Shown here: piece after piece, positions 50,441-60,142 of the stretch
How positions within the stretch are numbered: the stretch's first letter is position 1
Layout of the letters: each line of letters opens with the position of its first letter
From: Salipiger mangrovisoli
GTDB lineage: Bacteria; Pseudomonadota; Alphaproteobacteria; Rhodobacterales; Rhodobacteraceae
Length of the DNA: 64,000 nucleotides
Reading direction: 5' to 3'
Assembly (NCBI RefSeq): GCF_015223355.1
Contig: NZ_JADFFK010000012.1
Span: 1 to 64,000 of the forward strand
The notes under the pieces: model-generated
Told to the model about the DNA's origin: nothing
Seen by the model: the letters and a program-made list of their open reading frames with translations, nothing else
The model's database searches: none
Translations under genes and position numbers: made by a program

Positions 50441-52318
50441 ATGGCACGCGACACCGACAACCCCGCAGATCCGTTCAAGAAGGCTTTGGCCGAGGCCACC
50501 AAGGTCATGGCCGACGACCCCGAGCTCACGGTCAACTATTCCGTCGACCCCTCAGGCGTCTCGGGGGACATCATGCGGCTGCCGCAGGTGTCACGCCGGA
50601 TGACCCGCGACGAGGTGCTGCTGGCCCGCGGCACCGCCGATGCGCTGGCGCTCTACCGCCGCTACCACGACGGCGCCACCCACACGCGCTACGCGCCGCA
50701 GGGCGAGATGGCGCGCGAGCTCTACGAGGCGATGGAGACCGCCCGCTGCGAGGCGATGGGCGCGCGTGACATGCCGGGCACCGCGGGCAATATCGACGCC
50801 AAGATCGGCCACGAGGCCGCGCGCCGCGGCTACGGGCAGATCACCCAGGCCTCGGAGGCGCCGCTGCCGGTCGCCGCGGGCTACATGATCCGCCATCTCG
50901 CCACCGGGCGCGACCTGCCGAAGGACGCCGCCCACGTGATGGAACTCTGGCGCGGCTTCATCGAGGAGCAGGCCGGCGGCACGCTCGAGGATCTGCAGGC
51001 CAAGCTCGCCGATCAGGCGGCCTTTGCCCGCTTCGCGCGGCAGATCATCACCGACCTCGGCTACGGCGACCAGCTCGGCGAAGATCCCGACCAGCTCGAC
51101 GACGAGGCGCAGGACGAGGCCGACCCCGGCAGCGAGGACCAGGAACAGCCCGATTCGACCGGTCAGGACGACCAGCAGCAGGACGAGGCCGAAGCCTCGC
51201 CCGAGCAGTCGCAGGAGCAAACCCAGGACCAGAGCCAGGCGCAGGTCTCGGCCGACGACATGGCTGACCAGGAGATGGGCGAGGAGGCCGAGCTGCCCGA
51301 GGGCGACGCGCCGATGGAGCCGCCGCCCCCCGCCCCCGTGTCCGAGGCAGATCCCGGCTACAAGGTTTACGATTCGACCCACGACGAGGAAATTCCCGCC
51401 GAGGAGCTGGCCGACCCGCAGGAACTGGAGCGCCTGCGCGCCTATCTCGACCAGCAGCTCGAGCCGCTGAAGGGCGCGGTCTCGCGGCTGGCCAACAAGC
51501 TGCAGCGCCGGCTGCAGGCGCAGCAGAATCGCTCGTGGGAGTTTGACAAGGAAGAGGGCGTGCTCGATGCCGGCCGGCTGGCCCGCGTCGTCGCCAACCC
51601 CACCACGCCGCTCTCGTTCAAGGTCGAGAAGGACACAGAGTTCCGCGACACGGTGGTGACGCTGCTGATCGACAACTCCGGCTCGATGCGCGGCCGCCCG
51701 ATCTCGATCGCCGCGATCTGCGCCGACGTGCTGGCGCGCACCCTCGAGCGCTGCTCGGTGAAGGTCGAGATCCTCGGCTTCACCACCCGCGCCTGGAAAG
51801 GCGGGGTGGCGCGCGAGAAATGGCTGGCCGAGGGCCGCGAACAGCAGCCTGGCCGCCTCAATGATCTGCGCCACATCATCTACAAGAGCGCCGACGCGCC
51901 CTGGCGCCGGGTGCGCGACAATCTCGGGCTGATGATGAAGGAAGGCCTGCTGAAGGAGAACATCGACGGCGAGGCGCTGGAATGGGCGCATAAGCGCATG
52001 GCGCATCGCCCCGAAGCGCGCAAGATCCTCATGGTGATCTCCGACGGCGCGCCGGTGGACGATTCCACCCTGTCGGTGAACCCCGCCAACTACCTCGAGA
52101 AGCACCTGCGCGACGTGATCGCCATGGTCGAGCGCAAGAAGCAGGTCGAGCTGCTGGCGATCGGCATCGGTCACGACGTCACGCGCTACTACGAGCGCGC
52201 GGTGACCATCACCGACGTCGAGCAGCTGGCCGGTGCGATGACCGAACAGCTCGCCGCGCTCTTCGATTCCGACCCACGGGCGCGGGCGCGCGTCATGGGC
52301 ATCCGCCGCGCCGGCTGA
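50441..52318 (+). CDS. cobT: Cobaltochelatase subunit CobT
   Basis: The 625-residue protein has an N-terminal CobT domain, a highly acidic and Gln-rich linker (about 225-315, with runs such as [16 protein letters not shown]) and a C-terminal von Willebrand A domain. The VWA metal site is [13 protein letters not shown], with D411, S413 and S415. CobT forms the chaperone-like ring with CobS that powers CobN. ATG 50441 is chosen; a GTG six bases upstream is possible. Repeat copy C follows. Confidence 0.96.
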   Translation: MARDTDNPADPFKKALAEATKVMADDPELTVNYSVDPSGVSGDIMRLPQVSRRMTRDEVLLARGTADALALYRRYHDGATHTRYAPQGEMARELYEAMETARCEAMGARDMPGTAGNIDAKIGHEAARRGYGQITQASEAPLPVAAGYMIRHLATGRDLPKDAAHVMELWRGFIEEQAGGTLEDLQAKLADQAAFARFARQIITDLGYGDQLGEDPDQLDDEAQDEADPGSEDQEQPDSTGQDDQQQDEAEASPEQSQEQTQDQSQAQVSADDMADQEMGEEAELPEGDAPMEPPPPAPVSEADPGYKVYDSTHDEEIPAEELADPQELERLRAYLDQQLEPLKGAVSRLANKLQRRLQAQQNRSWEFDKEEGVLDAGRLARVVANPTTPLSFKVEKDTEFRDTVVTLLIDNSGSMRGRPISIAAICADVLARTLERCSVKVEILGFTTRAWKGGVAREKWLAEGREQQPGRLNDLRHIIYKSADAPWRRVRDNLGLMMKEGLLKENIDGEALEWAHKRMAHRPEARKILMVISDGAPVDDSTLSVNPANYLEKHLRDVIAMVERKKQVELLAIGIGHDVTRYYERAVTITDVEQLAGAMTEQLAALFDSDPRARARVMGIRRAG

Positions 52319-52330
52319 GACCGCAGGACC

Positions 52331-52455
52331 GAGGGGCCGGCCCCTCGGGCTCCCCGGGAAATTTGCACCTAGAAGAAAGCCCGGCATCCGGCCTTCTTCT
52401 AGGTGTAAATATCCCGGGGTGAATTGGCCGTCAGGCCAAGAGGGGCAGCGCCCCT
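52331..52455. repeat. Intergenic composite repeat, copy C (fullest)
   Basis: A perfect GAGGGGCCGGCCCCTC palindrome (52331-52346) is followed by a long inverted repeat: left arm 52352-52377, right arm 52394-52419, 26 bases each with 2 mismatches. An AGGGGC-AGC-GCCCCT hairpin (52441-52455) closes it. It lies between cobT and the aminopeptidase gene. Confidence 0.8.
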
Positions 52456-52503
52456 GCCCTGACCACATGACACCCCCGTCCCACGACCGCAGGAGACCTC
52501 CGC

Positions 52504-54282
52504 ATGTTCCAGACTTTCGAACAGAGCGCTTCCCCCGAACAGGGACCGCCGCGGCTCGCGGCGCTGCGCGCCGAACTGGCCGCAGAAGGGCTCGATGGCT
52601 TCCTGGTGCCGCGCGCCGACGCGCATCAGGGCGAATATGTCGCGCCGCGCGACGACCGGCTGGCCTGGCTGACCGGCTTCACCGGCTCCGCGGGGCATTG
52701 CGTGGCGCTGGCGCAGAAGGCCGGGGTGTTTGTCGACGGCCGCTACCGGGTGCAGGTCAAGGCGCAGGTGGCATCCGAGTTCACCCCGGTCGACTGGCCC
52801 GAGGTCGGGCTGGCCGAATGGATCGCCGAGGCGCTGCCCGAAGGCGGCACGGTCGGCATCGATCCCTGGCTCTTCTCCGTCGAGCAGATGCGGGGACTCG
52901 AGCGCGGGCTGGGGCCGGTGGCCCTGCGCCGCTGCGACAATCTTGTCGACCGCATCTGGCAGGATCAGCCGGCGCCGCCGCTGGGACCTGCCTTTGTCCA
53001 GCCCGTGGATCTGGCCGGCGAGGCGCACGAGGAGAAGATCCTGCGGCTCGGCAAGGCGCTCGGCAGCGTCGATGCCTGCGTGATCACTCTGCCTGACAGC
53101 CTGGCATGGCTGTTGAACATCCGCGGCTCGGACGTGGCGCGGAACCCGGTCCCGCATGGCTTTGCCATCCTGCACGCCGAGGGCCGCGTCAGGCTGTTCA
53201 TGGCGGCCGAGAAGCTGACCGGGCTGGGCGATCACCTCGGCCCGCGCGTCTCCGTGGCCGCGCCCGCGGATTTCCTGCCGGCGCTCGCGGCTTTGGAGGG
53301 GACCGTGCAGATCGATCCCGCCAGCTGTCCCGTCGCCGTGCTGGACGCGCTCGAGGGGCGCGACATCGCCGAGGCCGCCGACCCCTGCCTGCTGCCCAAG
53401 GCACGCAAGAACGCCGCCGAGCTCGCCGGGGCACGGGCGGCGCATCTGCGCGATGGCGCGGCCATGGTGCGCTTCCTGCACTGGCTTGACCGCCAGACGC
53501 CGGGCGCCTTCACCGAGATCGACGCGGTGGTTGCGCTCGAGGAGGAGCGCCGCGCCACCAATGCGCTGCGCGACATCTCCTTCGAGACCATCTCGGGGGC
53601 CGGGCCAAACGGCGCCATCGTGCACTACCGGGTCACCGAGCAGACCAACCGTACCACCGCCGCGAACGAGTTGCTGCTGATCGACAGCGGCGGACAATAT
53701 GTCGATGGCACCACCGACATCACCCGCACCATGGTGCTGGGCGAGGCCGGGCCCGAGGAGAAAGACGCCTTCACCCGCGTGCTGAAGGGCATGGTGGCGC
53801 TGTCGCGGCTGCGCTTCCCGGCGGGGCTGGCGGGGCGCGACATCGACGCGCTGGCGCGCGCCGCGCTTTGGGAGGCCGGGCTCGACTACGGCCATGGCAC
53901 CGGCCATGGCGTCGGCTCGTACCTGTCGGTGCACGAGGGGCCGCAGCGCATCGCGCGCACCGGCACGGTGCCGTTGGAGCCGGGGATGATCCTTTCCAAC
54001 GAGCCGGGCTTCTATCGCGAGGGATCTTATGGTATCCGCATCGAGAACCTCATCGCGGTGGAACCCGCGCCCCCCCTTCCTGGCCAGAACGTAGCCAAGA
54101 TGCTGCGCTTCGAAACGCTGACTTGGGTGCCGATCGATCGGCGTCTGATCGAGACGGGGCTGCTGACCGCCGCGGAACGTGACTGGCTTGACGCCTATCA
54201 CGCCGGGGTTCTCGAACGCATCGCTCCGCTTGTCACAGGCGCCGTGCGGGACTGGCTCGAGGCGGCTTGCGCGCCGCTTTGA
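52504..54282 (+). CDS. pepP: Xaa-Pro aminopeptidase (aminopeptidase P family)
   Basis: The 592-residue enzyme has two creatinase-N-like domains and a pita-bread metallopeptidase domain: LLIDSGGQYVDGTTDITRT (metal Asp pair), GHGTGHGVGSYLSVHEGP (metal His region), LSNEPGFYREG and RIENL (metal Glu residues). The three-domain length matches the 600-residue eukaryote-like and bacterial family. It removes the N-terminal residue before proline in cytoplasmic peptides. ATG 52504 follows AGGAG at close spacing. Confidence 0.93.
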   Translation: MFQTFEQSASPEQGPPRLAALRAELAAEGLDGFLVPRADAHQGEYVAPRDDRLAWLTGFTGSAGHCVALAQKAGVFVDGRYRVQVKAQVASEFTPVDWPEVGLAEWIAEALPEGGTVGIDPWLFSVEQMRGLERGLGPVALRRCDNLVDRIWQDQPAPPLGPAFVQPVDLAGEAHEEKILRLGKALGSVDACVITLPDSLAWLLNIRGSDVARNPVPHGFAILHAEGRVRLFMAAEKLTGLGDHLGPRVSVAAPADFLPALAALEGTVQIDPASCPVAVLDALEGRDIAEAADPCLLPKARKNAAELAGARAAHLRDGAAMVRFLHWLDRQTPGAFTEIDAVVALEEERRATNALRDISFETISGAGPNGAIVHYRVTEQTNRTTAANELLLIDSGGQYVDGTTDITRTMVLGEAGPEEKDAFTRVLKGMVALSRLRFPAGLAGRDIDALARAALWEAGLDYGHGTGHGVGSYLSVHEGPQRIARTGTVPLEPGMILSNEPGFYREGSYGIRIENLIAVEPAPPLPGQNVAKMLRFETLTWVPIDRRLIETGLLTAAERDWLDAYHAGVLERIAPLVTGAVRDWLEAACAPL

Positions 54283-54335
54283 CACAGGACTGTCGCATCG
54301 GCGTTGGTATATGATGATCGGATAACGGGAGAGAC

Positions 54336-54683
54336 ATGATGTTGAAACAGATTGCCGTCCGCCCCGCCTCGGGCACCTGGGTCATCCGCGCCGGTGGCGC
54401 CGTGCTTGGGGAAAGCAGCCGCGCCCTCGAGCTGACCGAGGGTCAGAAGCCCCTGACCATCTATTTCCCGCGCGAGGACGTGGCCATGGCCTTCCTCGAG
54501 CCGAGCGCCTATCGCAGCACCAGTGCCGCGCTTGGCGACGCCGAGCATTACCACATCGCCTCGAAGAGCCGCACCTATGACAACGCGGTCTTCTCCTACA
54601 TGGACCCGAAGGCGGACGCGGCGGAGATCAAGGGCTACCTTGCTTTCGACCTGCAGGATGGCGTGGCCGTCGAGCAGATCTGA
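54336..54683 (+). CDS. DUF427 domain-containing protein
   Basis: The 115-residue protein has the DUF427 beta fold: GTWVIRAGGAVLGESSRALEL, PLTIYFPREDVAMAFLEPS, HYHIASKSRTYDNAVFSYMDP and GYLAFDLQDGVAVEQI. The family is small, cytoplasmic and of unknown function. GGGAGAG precedes two adjacent ATG codons (54336 and 54339). A perfect terminator follows 31 bases after the stop. Confidence 0.9.
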   Translation: MMLKQIAVRPASGTWVIRAGGAVLGESSRALELTEGQKPLTIYFPREDVAMAFLEPSAYRSTSAALGDAEHYHIASKSRTYDNAVFSYMDPKADAAEIKGYLAFDLQDGVAVEQI

Positions 54684-54714
54684 GCCGCAGGGCCATGCAG
54701 ACCCAAGGGCCGGC

Positions 54715-54745
54715 CCGCAACGGGCCGGCCCTTTTGGCGAAGGCA
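54715..54745 (+). terminator. Rho-independent terminator of the DUF427 gene
   Basis: AAGGGCCGGCCC (54715-54726) pairs perfectly with GGGCCGGCCCTT (54732-54743) around GCAAC, with TTTT at the end. Confidence 0.92.
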
Positions 54746-54853
54746 GGACCGACGCATGTTCGCGTCCCCGTCGCGCGCCCTTCTGCAGGGCACGCTCCGC
54801 TGACGCGGCGCGGTCGTTTCTCCACATCGACATTTCCAAGAGAGGACAGGGCC

Positions 54854-55267
54854 ATGACCTCGGAAGTCCTAGAGATACCGCCGGGCAACGCGCTCTTCGA
54901 AGGCTACCGTGCCGCCTTCGAGGCATATGGGTTCTCGCCCGCCGTGAAGTCGAAGGGGATGCTCTTCATCTCCGGACAGGTCGGCGCGCGCCCGGATGGC
55001 AGCGCCGGCGAGGGTGTTGCCGAGCAGACCGAATGGGCCTTGAGGCGCATCGAGGAACTGCTGCGGATCGCCGGGCTGGATTTCACCGATCTTGTGGACG
55101 TCACCAGTTACCACGTGGATATCGAGACGACGCTCCCGGCCTTCATCGAGGTCAAGCGCCGGTTCATCCGGAGCCCCTATCCGGCGTGGTCGATCATCGG
55201 CATATCCGGGCTCAGCCGGCCCGAGCTCAAGGTCGAAATCCGCGCCGTCGCCGCCTTGCGGGATTGA
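54854..55267 (+). CDS. Rid-family protein lacking the RidA arginine
   Basis: The 137-residue protein has the RidA/YjgF fold: SKGMLFISGQVGARPDGS, VTSYHVDIETTLPAFIEVKR and the final ELKVEIRAVAAL. In RidA the segment FPARSCV holds the imine-hydrolysing Arg; here it is YPAWSII, with Trp in that place. It therefore belongs to a Rid subgroup without that activity. The ATG follows AGGACAGG; the frame is open to 54695 but the family start is here. Confidence 0.9.
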   Translation: MTSEVLEIPPGNALFEGYRAAFEAYGFSPAVKSKGMLFISGQVGARPDGSAGEGVAEQTEWALRRIEELLRIAGLDFTDLVDVTSYHVDIETTLPAFIEVKRRFIRSPYPAWSIIGISGLSRPELKVEIRAVAALRD

Positions 55268-55294
55268 CCGGTCGCCGGAGCGGCCTGCGCCGCC

Positions 55295-55768
55295 CTACCC
55301 CTTGCGCAGGTTGTCGCGCAACCGGCTCACCTGATCGCGCAGGGCCAACAGCTCCTCTACACTCATGCCGCTCTGCGCGGCGATGCAGCCCGCGATATGC
55401 GCGGTACGGTCCCGCATCTGCTGCCCGTCCTCGGTCAGCGTGATGCGAACCTGCCGCTCATCCTCGGCGTCGCGGCGGCGGGTGAGCAGCCCCATGGCCT
55501 CCAGCCGCTTCAGCAACGGCGTCAGCGTGCTCGATTCGAGTTGCAACTGCCGCGACAGCAACCCGACGGTCGGCGGCGCCTCGGCGGACCACAGCGCGCT
55601 CATCACGAGGTACTGCGGGTAGGTCAGCCCGAGCTTTTCCAGATGTGGCCGGTAGGCCTGGCTCATGGCGTGCACCGCCGAATAGAGCGAGAAACAGACC
55701 ATGTCCTGCGGCGAAAGCGGCTGCGGCACGGTGGTTTCGGGGTCAGATGGCGTGGGGCTCCGGGTCAT
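55295..55768 (-). CDS. ohrR: MarR-family organic hydroperoxide sensor OhrR
   Basis: The 157-residue protein has the MarR winged helix (GLTYPQYLVMSALWS, then VGLLSRQLQLESSTLTPLLKRLEAMGLLTRRRDAEDERQ pattern) and the OhrR sensing Cys at residue 25 in MVCFSLYSAVHA. Oxidation of this Cys releases DNA. It is divergent from ohr, with an operator-like palindrome at 55834. ATG 55768 keeps the operator untranslated; an open extension reaches 55858. Confidence 0.93.
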   Translation of the reverse strand: MTRSPTPSDPETTVPQPLSPQDMVCFSLYSAVHAMSQAYRPHLEKLGLTYPQYLVMSALWSAEAPPTVGLLSRQLQLESSTLTPLLKRLEAMGLLTRRRDAEDERQVRITLTEDGQQMRDRTAHIAGCIAAQSGMSVEELLALRDQVSRLRDNLRKG

Positions 55769-55833
55769 CTGCCGAATATAAATCGCGCGCGATCCTTTCT
55801 CAAGCGATTGACTTTCGTCGTGGTGCAAATATC

Positions 55834-55851
55834 TATCGTGTACGATATAAT
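55834..55851. promoter_or_regulatory. OhrR operator overlapping the ohr -10 box
   Basis: TATCGTGTACGATA (55834-55847) has perfect TATCG/CGATA arms. A consensus TATAAT (55846-55851) overlaps its right end, 21 bases before the ohr ATG, so bound repressor would block RNA polymerase. Confidence 0.8.
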
Positions 55852-55871
55852 CGACCACAAATGATTACCCC

Positions 55872-56300
55872 ATGTCTCTCGATGTGAAATACCGGACCGA
55901 AGCGCAGGCATCCGGCGGCGGCCGCGATGGCGTCACGAAGCTCGCCTCGGGCATGCTGACGGTGACCATGAACAGCCCCAAGGAGCTCGGCGGCTCTGGC
56001 AAGGGGCACAATCCCGAAGAGCTCTTCGCTATGGGTTACGCCGCGTGCTTCCTCAGCGCGATGCGCTTCGTGGCGCAGGCCGAGAAGCTGGGCTCCGTGC
56101 CCGCGGAGGCGACCGTCGATGCCGAGGTGGCCATTGGGGGCCTGCCCGAAGGCGGCTTCGGACTGGCGGTGAAGCTGGTCGCGAAGATGCCGGGACTGGA
56201 GCGCGACACGGCCGAGGCGATCCTCAAGCGCGCCCATGAGGTCTGCCCCTATTCCAACGCCACCCGCGGCAATATCGAGGTCGCGCTGGAGCTGGCCTGA
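55872..56300 (+). CDS. ohr: Organic hydroperoxide resistance protein Ohr
   Basis: The 142-residue peroxidase has the two reactive cysteines: C59 in MGYAACFLSA (peroxidatic) and C125 in AHEVCPYSNATRGN (resolving). GHNPEELFA and the C-terminal NIEVALEL are family features. It reduces organic hydroperoxides with lipoylated proteins as reductant. It is divergent from its regulator ohrR. Confidence 0.97.
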   Translation: MSLDVKYRTEAQASGGGRDGVTKLASGMLTVTMNSPKELGGSGKGHNPEELFAMGYAACFLSAMRFVAQAEKLGSVPAEATVDAEVAIGGLPEGGFGLAVKLVAKMPGLERDTAEAILKRAHEVCPYSNATRGNIEVALELA

Positions 56301-56322
56301 GGCTCCGCGGAGCAACCGCAAG

Positions 56323-56347
56323 GCCCCGCGCACAGCCGCGGGGCTTT
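56323..56347 (+). terminator. Rho-independent terminator of ohr
   Basis: GCCCCGC (56323-56329) pairs with GCGGGGC (56338-56344), flanked by AAG and TTTCG, 22 bases after the ohr stop. Confidence 0.75.
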
Positions 56348-56386
56348 CGCATGTCAACCCAGCGGCAAAAGTGCCGCCGGATCGTC

Positions 56387-56920
56387 TCAGTCGATCCTCG
56401 GTCCCGGCGCGTCGCGCAGCCGTCCCATCACGTGCGAGTCGATCAATACGCCGTCGCGCAGGGCATCGCCGCGCCGGGTGCCCTCGATCTCGAAGCCGTG
56501 CCGCTGGTAAAGATGGATCGCCGCGCGGTTGTCTGTGTTCACGTCAAGCTCCAGCCGCCGCAGGCCGAGCCAGTTGTCGGCAATGTCGAGAAGGCTCTTC
56601 AGGATCGCCGTGCCGTAGCCGCGCCCCACGTGAACGTCATGCACGATGAGGAAAATCTCGCCGACGTGAGAGCGCCGCCGCTGGCCCGGCATGAGCCCAC
56701 CCTCGGCGACAATTTTCTGCACGCCGCTCCCGTCCTCGATCAGCCCGACGAGGAAATGGTTCGCGCCGCTGGCGGCGAGCCGCCGCTCGACCCTGCTCTG
56801 CGTGTCATGGGGCATCCGGAGGGTGCCGTGCCGGACCCCCGGAAGGTTGCCCATCTCGGCAAGCGCACCGGCGTCGCGGGGTTCGGCGGCGCGGATGATG
56901 AGGGTCGGGATCTCGGTCAT
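56387..56920 (-). CDS. GNAT-family N-acetyltransferase
   Basis: The 177-residue protein has the full GNAT fold: LIIRAAEPRDAGALAEMGNLPGV, GEIFLIVHDVHVGRGYGTAILKSLLD with the acetyl-CoA motif GRGYGT, then RLELDVNTDNRAAIHLYQRHGFEIEGTRR, the usual motif B. It resembles RimJ/PhnO-type small-molecule acetyltransferases. The acceptor is unknown. It lies just downstream of the ClC gene on the same strand (40-base gap from the start), possibly as part of a small operon. Confidence 0.9.
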   Translation of the reverse strand: MTEIPTLIIRAAEPRDAGALAEMGNLPGVRHGTLRMPHDTQSRVERRLAASGANHFLVGLIEDGSGVQKIVAEGGLMPGQRRRSHVGEIFLIVHDVHVGRGYGTAILKSLLDIADNWLGLRRLELDVNTDNRAAIHLYQRHGFEIEGTRRGDALRDGVLIDSHVMGRLRDAPGPRID

Positions 56921-56960
56921 TCAGGCATCCTCTTACAGCGGCCGCAGGCGGCGCACCCGC

Positions 56961-58637
56961 TCAGCTGTGCTCTTCCTCCGCCGTCGCCGCCAGGGCGCGG
57001 TTGTACGCCTTCAGCGCATCGACGTGGAAGAGCGCGCCCTGCAGCACCGGCGCGTCGTCAGGACCGCTGCGGGTCACCACCGGCAGGTAGGCCACGCCCG
57101 ACTTGTCGAAGAGCGGCAGCGCCGCCTCCAGTGTCGCCTGCGCGTTGAGGTAGAGCCCCTGCTCGATCATCCGCAGGCAAGCCTCCTCGTCCGCCGCGCC
57201 TTCGTCGGAGGGCTTGCGCATCACCCCCTGCACCCGGAACATCGCCAGCAGATAGGCCTGCGGACCGGCGGCCAACTGGACGTTGCGCCTGGCCAGCTGC
57301 GACAGGAAGAAGCTGCGATCGACGAGCCGCGAGGCCACCGCCGTGGACATCGACACCGAGACCATCACCGCCAGCCCCGTCTGCCAGTCGCCGGTCAGTT
57401 CGAAGACGATCAGCGTGGTCGAGATCGGCGCACCCAGCACCGCCGCCGCCACCGCCCCCATCCCCGCGAGCGCGTAGAGCGTGAAGACCGAGCTCTGCTC
57501 GGGGAAGAGACCGGTGGCGATATGGCCGAAGGTGAGCCCTGTGAGCGCGCCCACCATCAGCGAGGGCGAGAACACCCCGCCGCCCATGCGCCCGGCCATG
57601 GTGATCGACACCGCCGCCACCTTCACCGCGGCGAAGAGGAAGGCCTGGCTCAGTGTCAGCTGCCCCGAGAGCGCCCGCGAAGTCGTCTCATAGCCCACGC
57701 CGATGATGTGCGGGAAGGCGATGGCGATGGCACCGAGCAGCAGCCCCGCCACCGCCGGGCGCAGCCAATGCGGCAGGCCAAGGCGGGTCTGGATCGCCGT
57801 CCCCACGCTGTCGGACCAGAACAGCGCCTTGATCATCAGCACCGCCACCAGGCCGCAGACGAGCCCCATGAGGAAGAAGGCGGGCAACTCGAGGTAGAAC
57901 TCCACCGTGGTCGTGCCCGGCAGCACGAATTCGGTAACGTCGCCAAAGTAGATCCGGTTGATCACCGTGCCCGCGGCGCTGGCCACCACGATCGGCGCGA
58001 AGGCATGGAAGGCAAAATGCCGGAGCACCACCTCGAGCCCGAAGAGCGCCCCGGCGATGGGCGCATTGAAGCTGGCAGAGACGGCAGCGGCCACAGCGCA
58101 GCCGAGCAGGTCGCGCCCGGTGATGCCGTCGACGCGCAGCAGGTTCGACACCGAAGAGGCGATCATCGCGGCGATATGCACCACCGGCCCCTCGCGCCCC
58201 GTCGAGCCGCCGGTCGAAAGGGTGATCCACGAGCAGAGCGCCGAGGCGATGCCCGCCTTCTTCTCGACCCGCCCGTCGTTGAGTGCCGCGCCCTCGATCA
58301 CGTCCGAAACGCTGCGCACCCGCCCGTCGGGGGTGAACTTCTGCAAGATGAGCCCGACCGTCGCCCCGCCCGCCACAGGGATCAGCAGCACGTAGACCCA
58401 GGGCAGCGTCTCGGCGAAGCTGGCCAGAAGGTTCACATCCTCGGTGCCGTAGACAAAGGCCTGCAGACGGTGGATGGCCAGCCGGAACACCAGCGCGGCA
58501 AAGCCCGCGGCGGCCCCGACCAGCAAAGCGATCACCCAGAAGGTGACCTGCCCCGGCCCCTTGTGGCGCAGCGTGTCCCATCCTCGGCCGCAAAGCGCGC
58601 GCGTCTCGCGCCACTGATCGGATAACTGGTACGGCAT
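56961..58637 (-). CDS. ClC-family chloride channel/antiporter with CBS region
   Basis: The 558-residue protein has about ten to twelve helices and ClC signatures: STGGSTGREGPVVHIAA with the gating Glu of GREGP, ASFNAPIAGALFGLEVVLRHF, and GAVAAAVLGAPISTTLIVFELTG. A C-terminal CBS-like region (about 450-545, LYLNAQATLEAALPLFDKSG) is cytoplasmic. It probably exchanges chloride and protons or serves as a channel. The start is near a divergent dehydrogenase gene (72-base gap). Confidence 0.93.
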   Translation of the reverse strand: MPYQLSDQWRETRALCGRGWDTLRHKGPGQVTFWVIALLVGAAAGFAALVFRLAIHRLQAFVYGTEDVNLLASFAETLPWVYVLLIPVAGGATVGLILQKFTPDGRVRSVSDVIEGAALNDGRVEKKAGIASALCSWITLSTGGSTGREGPVVHIAAMIASSVSNLLRVDGITGRDLLGCAVAAAVSASFNAPIAGALFGLEVVLRHFAFHAFAPIVVASAAGTVINRIYFGDVTEFVLPGTTTVEFYLELPAFFLMGLVCGLVAVLMIKALFWSDSVGTAIQTRLGLPHWLRPAVAGLLLGAIAIAFPHIIGVGYETTSRALSGQLTLSQAFLFAAVKVAAVSITMAGRMGGGVFSPSLMVGALTGLTFGHIATGLFPEQSSVFTLYALAGMGAVAAAVLGAPISTTLIVFELTGDWQTGLAVMVSVSMSTAVASRLVDRSFFLSQLARRNVQLAAGPQAYLLAMFRVQGVMRKPSDEGAADEEACLRMIEQGLYLNAQATLEAALPLFDKSGVAYLPVVTRSGPDDAPVLQGALFHVDALKAYNRALAATAEEEHS

Positions 58638-58709
58638 TCCTCGGTCCCATGGCTTTCGCAGGGCGCGCAGCGCGGCTAAGGTCGCCCCGATTTTCCACGG
58701 AGGTTTCCT

Positions 58710-60083
58710 ATGCCCGTCGCCGCAGCCCTGGAGGCTCTCGATGCCTTCCTAGGCGAACGATTCACCCGCTCCAAGTCCGAACTGGAGCAGCATGGCCGTT
58801 CCGAGTCCTATTTCCCGCTGACCCCGCCCGATGGCGTCGCCTACCCCGAAACCGCCGAGCAGGTGCAGCGCATCGTGCAGATCTGCGCCGAGCACGGCTG
58901 CCCGGTCATCGGCTGGGGCGCGGGCAGCTCGCTCGAAGGTCACGGCCAGGCGGTGAAGGGCGGCGTCGTGGTCGATTTCACCCGCATGAACAAAGTGCTG
59001 GAGATTCGTCCCGCCGACATGGACGTGACCATCCAGCCCGGCGTCACGCGCGAGGCGCTGAACGAGGAGCTGCGCGCCACCGGCCTGTTCTTCCCGGTCG
59101 ATCCCGGCGCCAACGCAACGCTTGGCGGCATGGCGATGACCCGCGCCTCGGGCACCACCACGGTGCGCTACGGCTCGATGCGGGACAACGTGCTGGGGCT
59201 GAAGGTCGTGCTCGCCGACGGGCGCACCATCGAGACCGGCACCCGCGCCCGCAAGTCGGCGGCGGGCTATGACCTCACCGCGCTCTTTGTCGGCTCGGAG
59301 GGCACGCTCGGCCTCGTGACCGAGCTGACGCTGCGCCTGCACGGCATCCCCGAGGCGGTTTCGGCCGGCATCTGCGCCTTCCCCGACATGGGCAGCGCGG
59401 TCACCGCGGTGATGGAGACGATCCAGATGGGGATTCCGATGGCCCGGATCGAATTCGTCGACGCCGCCACCGCCCGTGCCTTCTCGGCCTATTCGGGCAT
59501 GGAGATGGCCGAGAGCCCGCACCTGCTGGTCGAGTTCAACGGCTCACCAGAGAGCGTGACCCAGGACGCCGAGCGCTTTGCCGAGATCGTCGCCGACAAT
59601 GGCGGCAGCCCGTTCGAATGGTCGGCCCGCGAGGAGGAGCGCCGGGCGCTCTGGGCCCTGCGCCACAACGGCTATTACGCCATCCTCGCCTCGCGCAAGG
59701 GCGCGAGGGCGGTCGTCACCGACATCTGCGTGCCGATCTCGCGCCTCGCGCAGGCGGTCGAGGAGACGCAGGCCGACATCGCCGCAAGCAGCATCCCCGG
59801 CCCGATCCTCGGCCACGTCGGCGACGGCAACTTCCACGCCATCCTGCTGGTCGATCCCGAAAGACCAGAGGATCTGACCGAGGCGAAGCGCCTGTCGCAC
59901 CGCATGGCCGAGCGCGCGTTGCGGCTCGGCGGCACCTGCACCGGCGAGCACGGCGTGGGCCACGGCAAGCTGGCCCACATGGAGCAGGAGCACGGCGAGG
60001 GCTGGCAGGTGATGGGCGAGATCAAGCGCGCGCTCGATCCGCAGAATATCATGAACCCCGGCAAGCTGGTGCCGCAGGGCTGA
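58710..60083 (+). CDS. FAD-linked oxidase, D-lactate dehydrogenase/GlcD-like
   Basis: The 457-residue enzyme has an FAD-binding-4 domain (GWGAGSSLEGHGQAVKGGVV, FPVDPGANATLGGMAMTRAS, GLKVVLADGRTIETG) and a C-terminal FAD-oxidase domain (LGHVGDGNFHAILLVDPE, GTCTGEHGVGHGK, LDPQNIMNPGKL). These are the features of cytochrome-type D-lactate dehydrogenase and glycolate oxidase subunit GlcD. It stands alone, with no glcE or glcF, which favours D-lactate or another D-2-hydroxyacid. A GAGGTTTCCT stretch precedes the ATG. Confidence 0.9.
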   Translation: MPVAAALEALDAFLGERFTRSKSELEQHGRSESYFPLTPPDGVAYPETAEQVQRIVQICAEHGCPVIGWGAGSSLEGHGQAVKGGVVVDFTRMNKVLEIRPADMDVTIQPGVTREALNEELRATGLFFPVDPGANATLGGMAMTRASGTTTVRYGSMRDNVLGLKVVLADGRTIETGTRARKSAAGYDLTALFVGSEGTLGLVTELTLRLHGIPEAVSAGICAFPDMGSAVTAVMETIQMGIPMARIEFVDAATARAFSAYSGMEMAESPHLLVEFNGSPESVTQDAERFAEIVADNGGSPFEWSAREEERRALWALRHNGYYAILASRKGARAVVTDICVPISRLAQAVEETQADIAASSIPGPILGHVGDGNFHAILLVDPERPEDLTEAKRLSHRMAERALRLGGTCTGEHGVGHGKLAHMEQEHGEGWQVMGEIKRALDPQNIMNPGKLVPQG

Positions 60084-60142
60084 GATGCGACAGGCCGGGG
60101 GGTCACCGCCCCGGCCTCAGTGCACCCGGTGAGCGCGGGATC

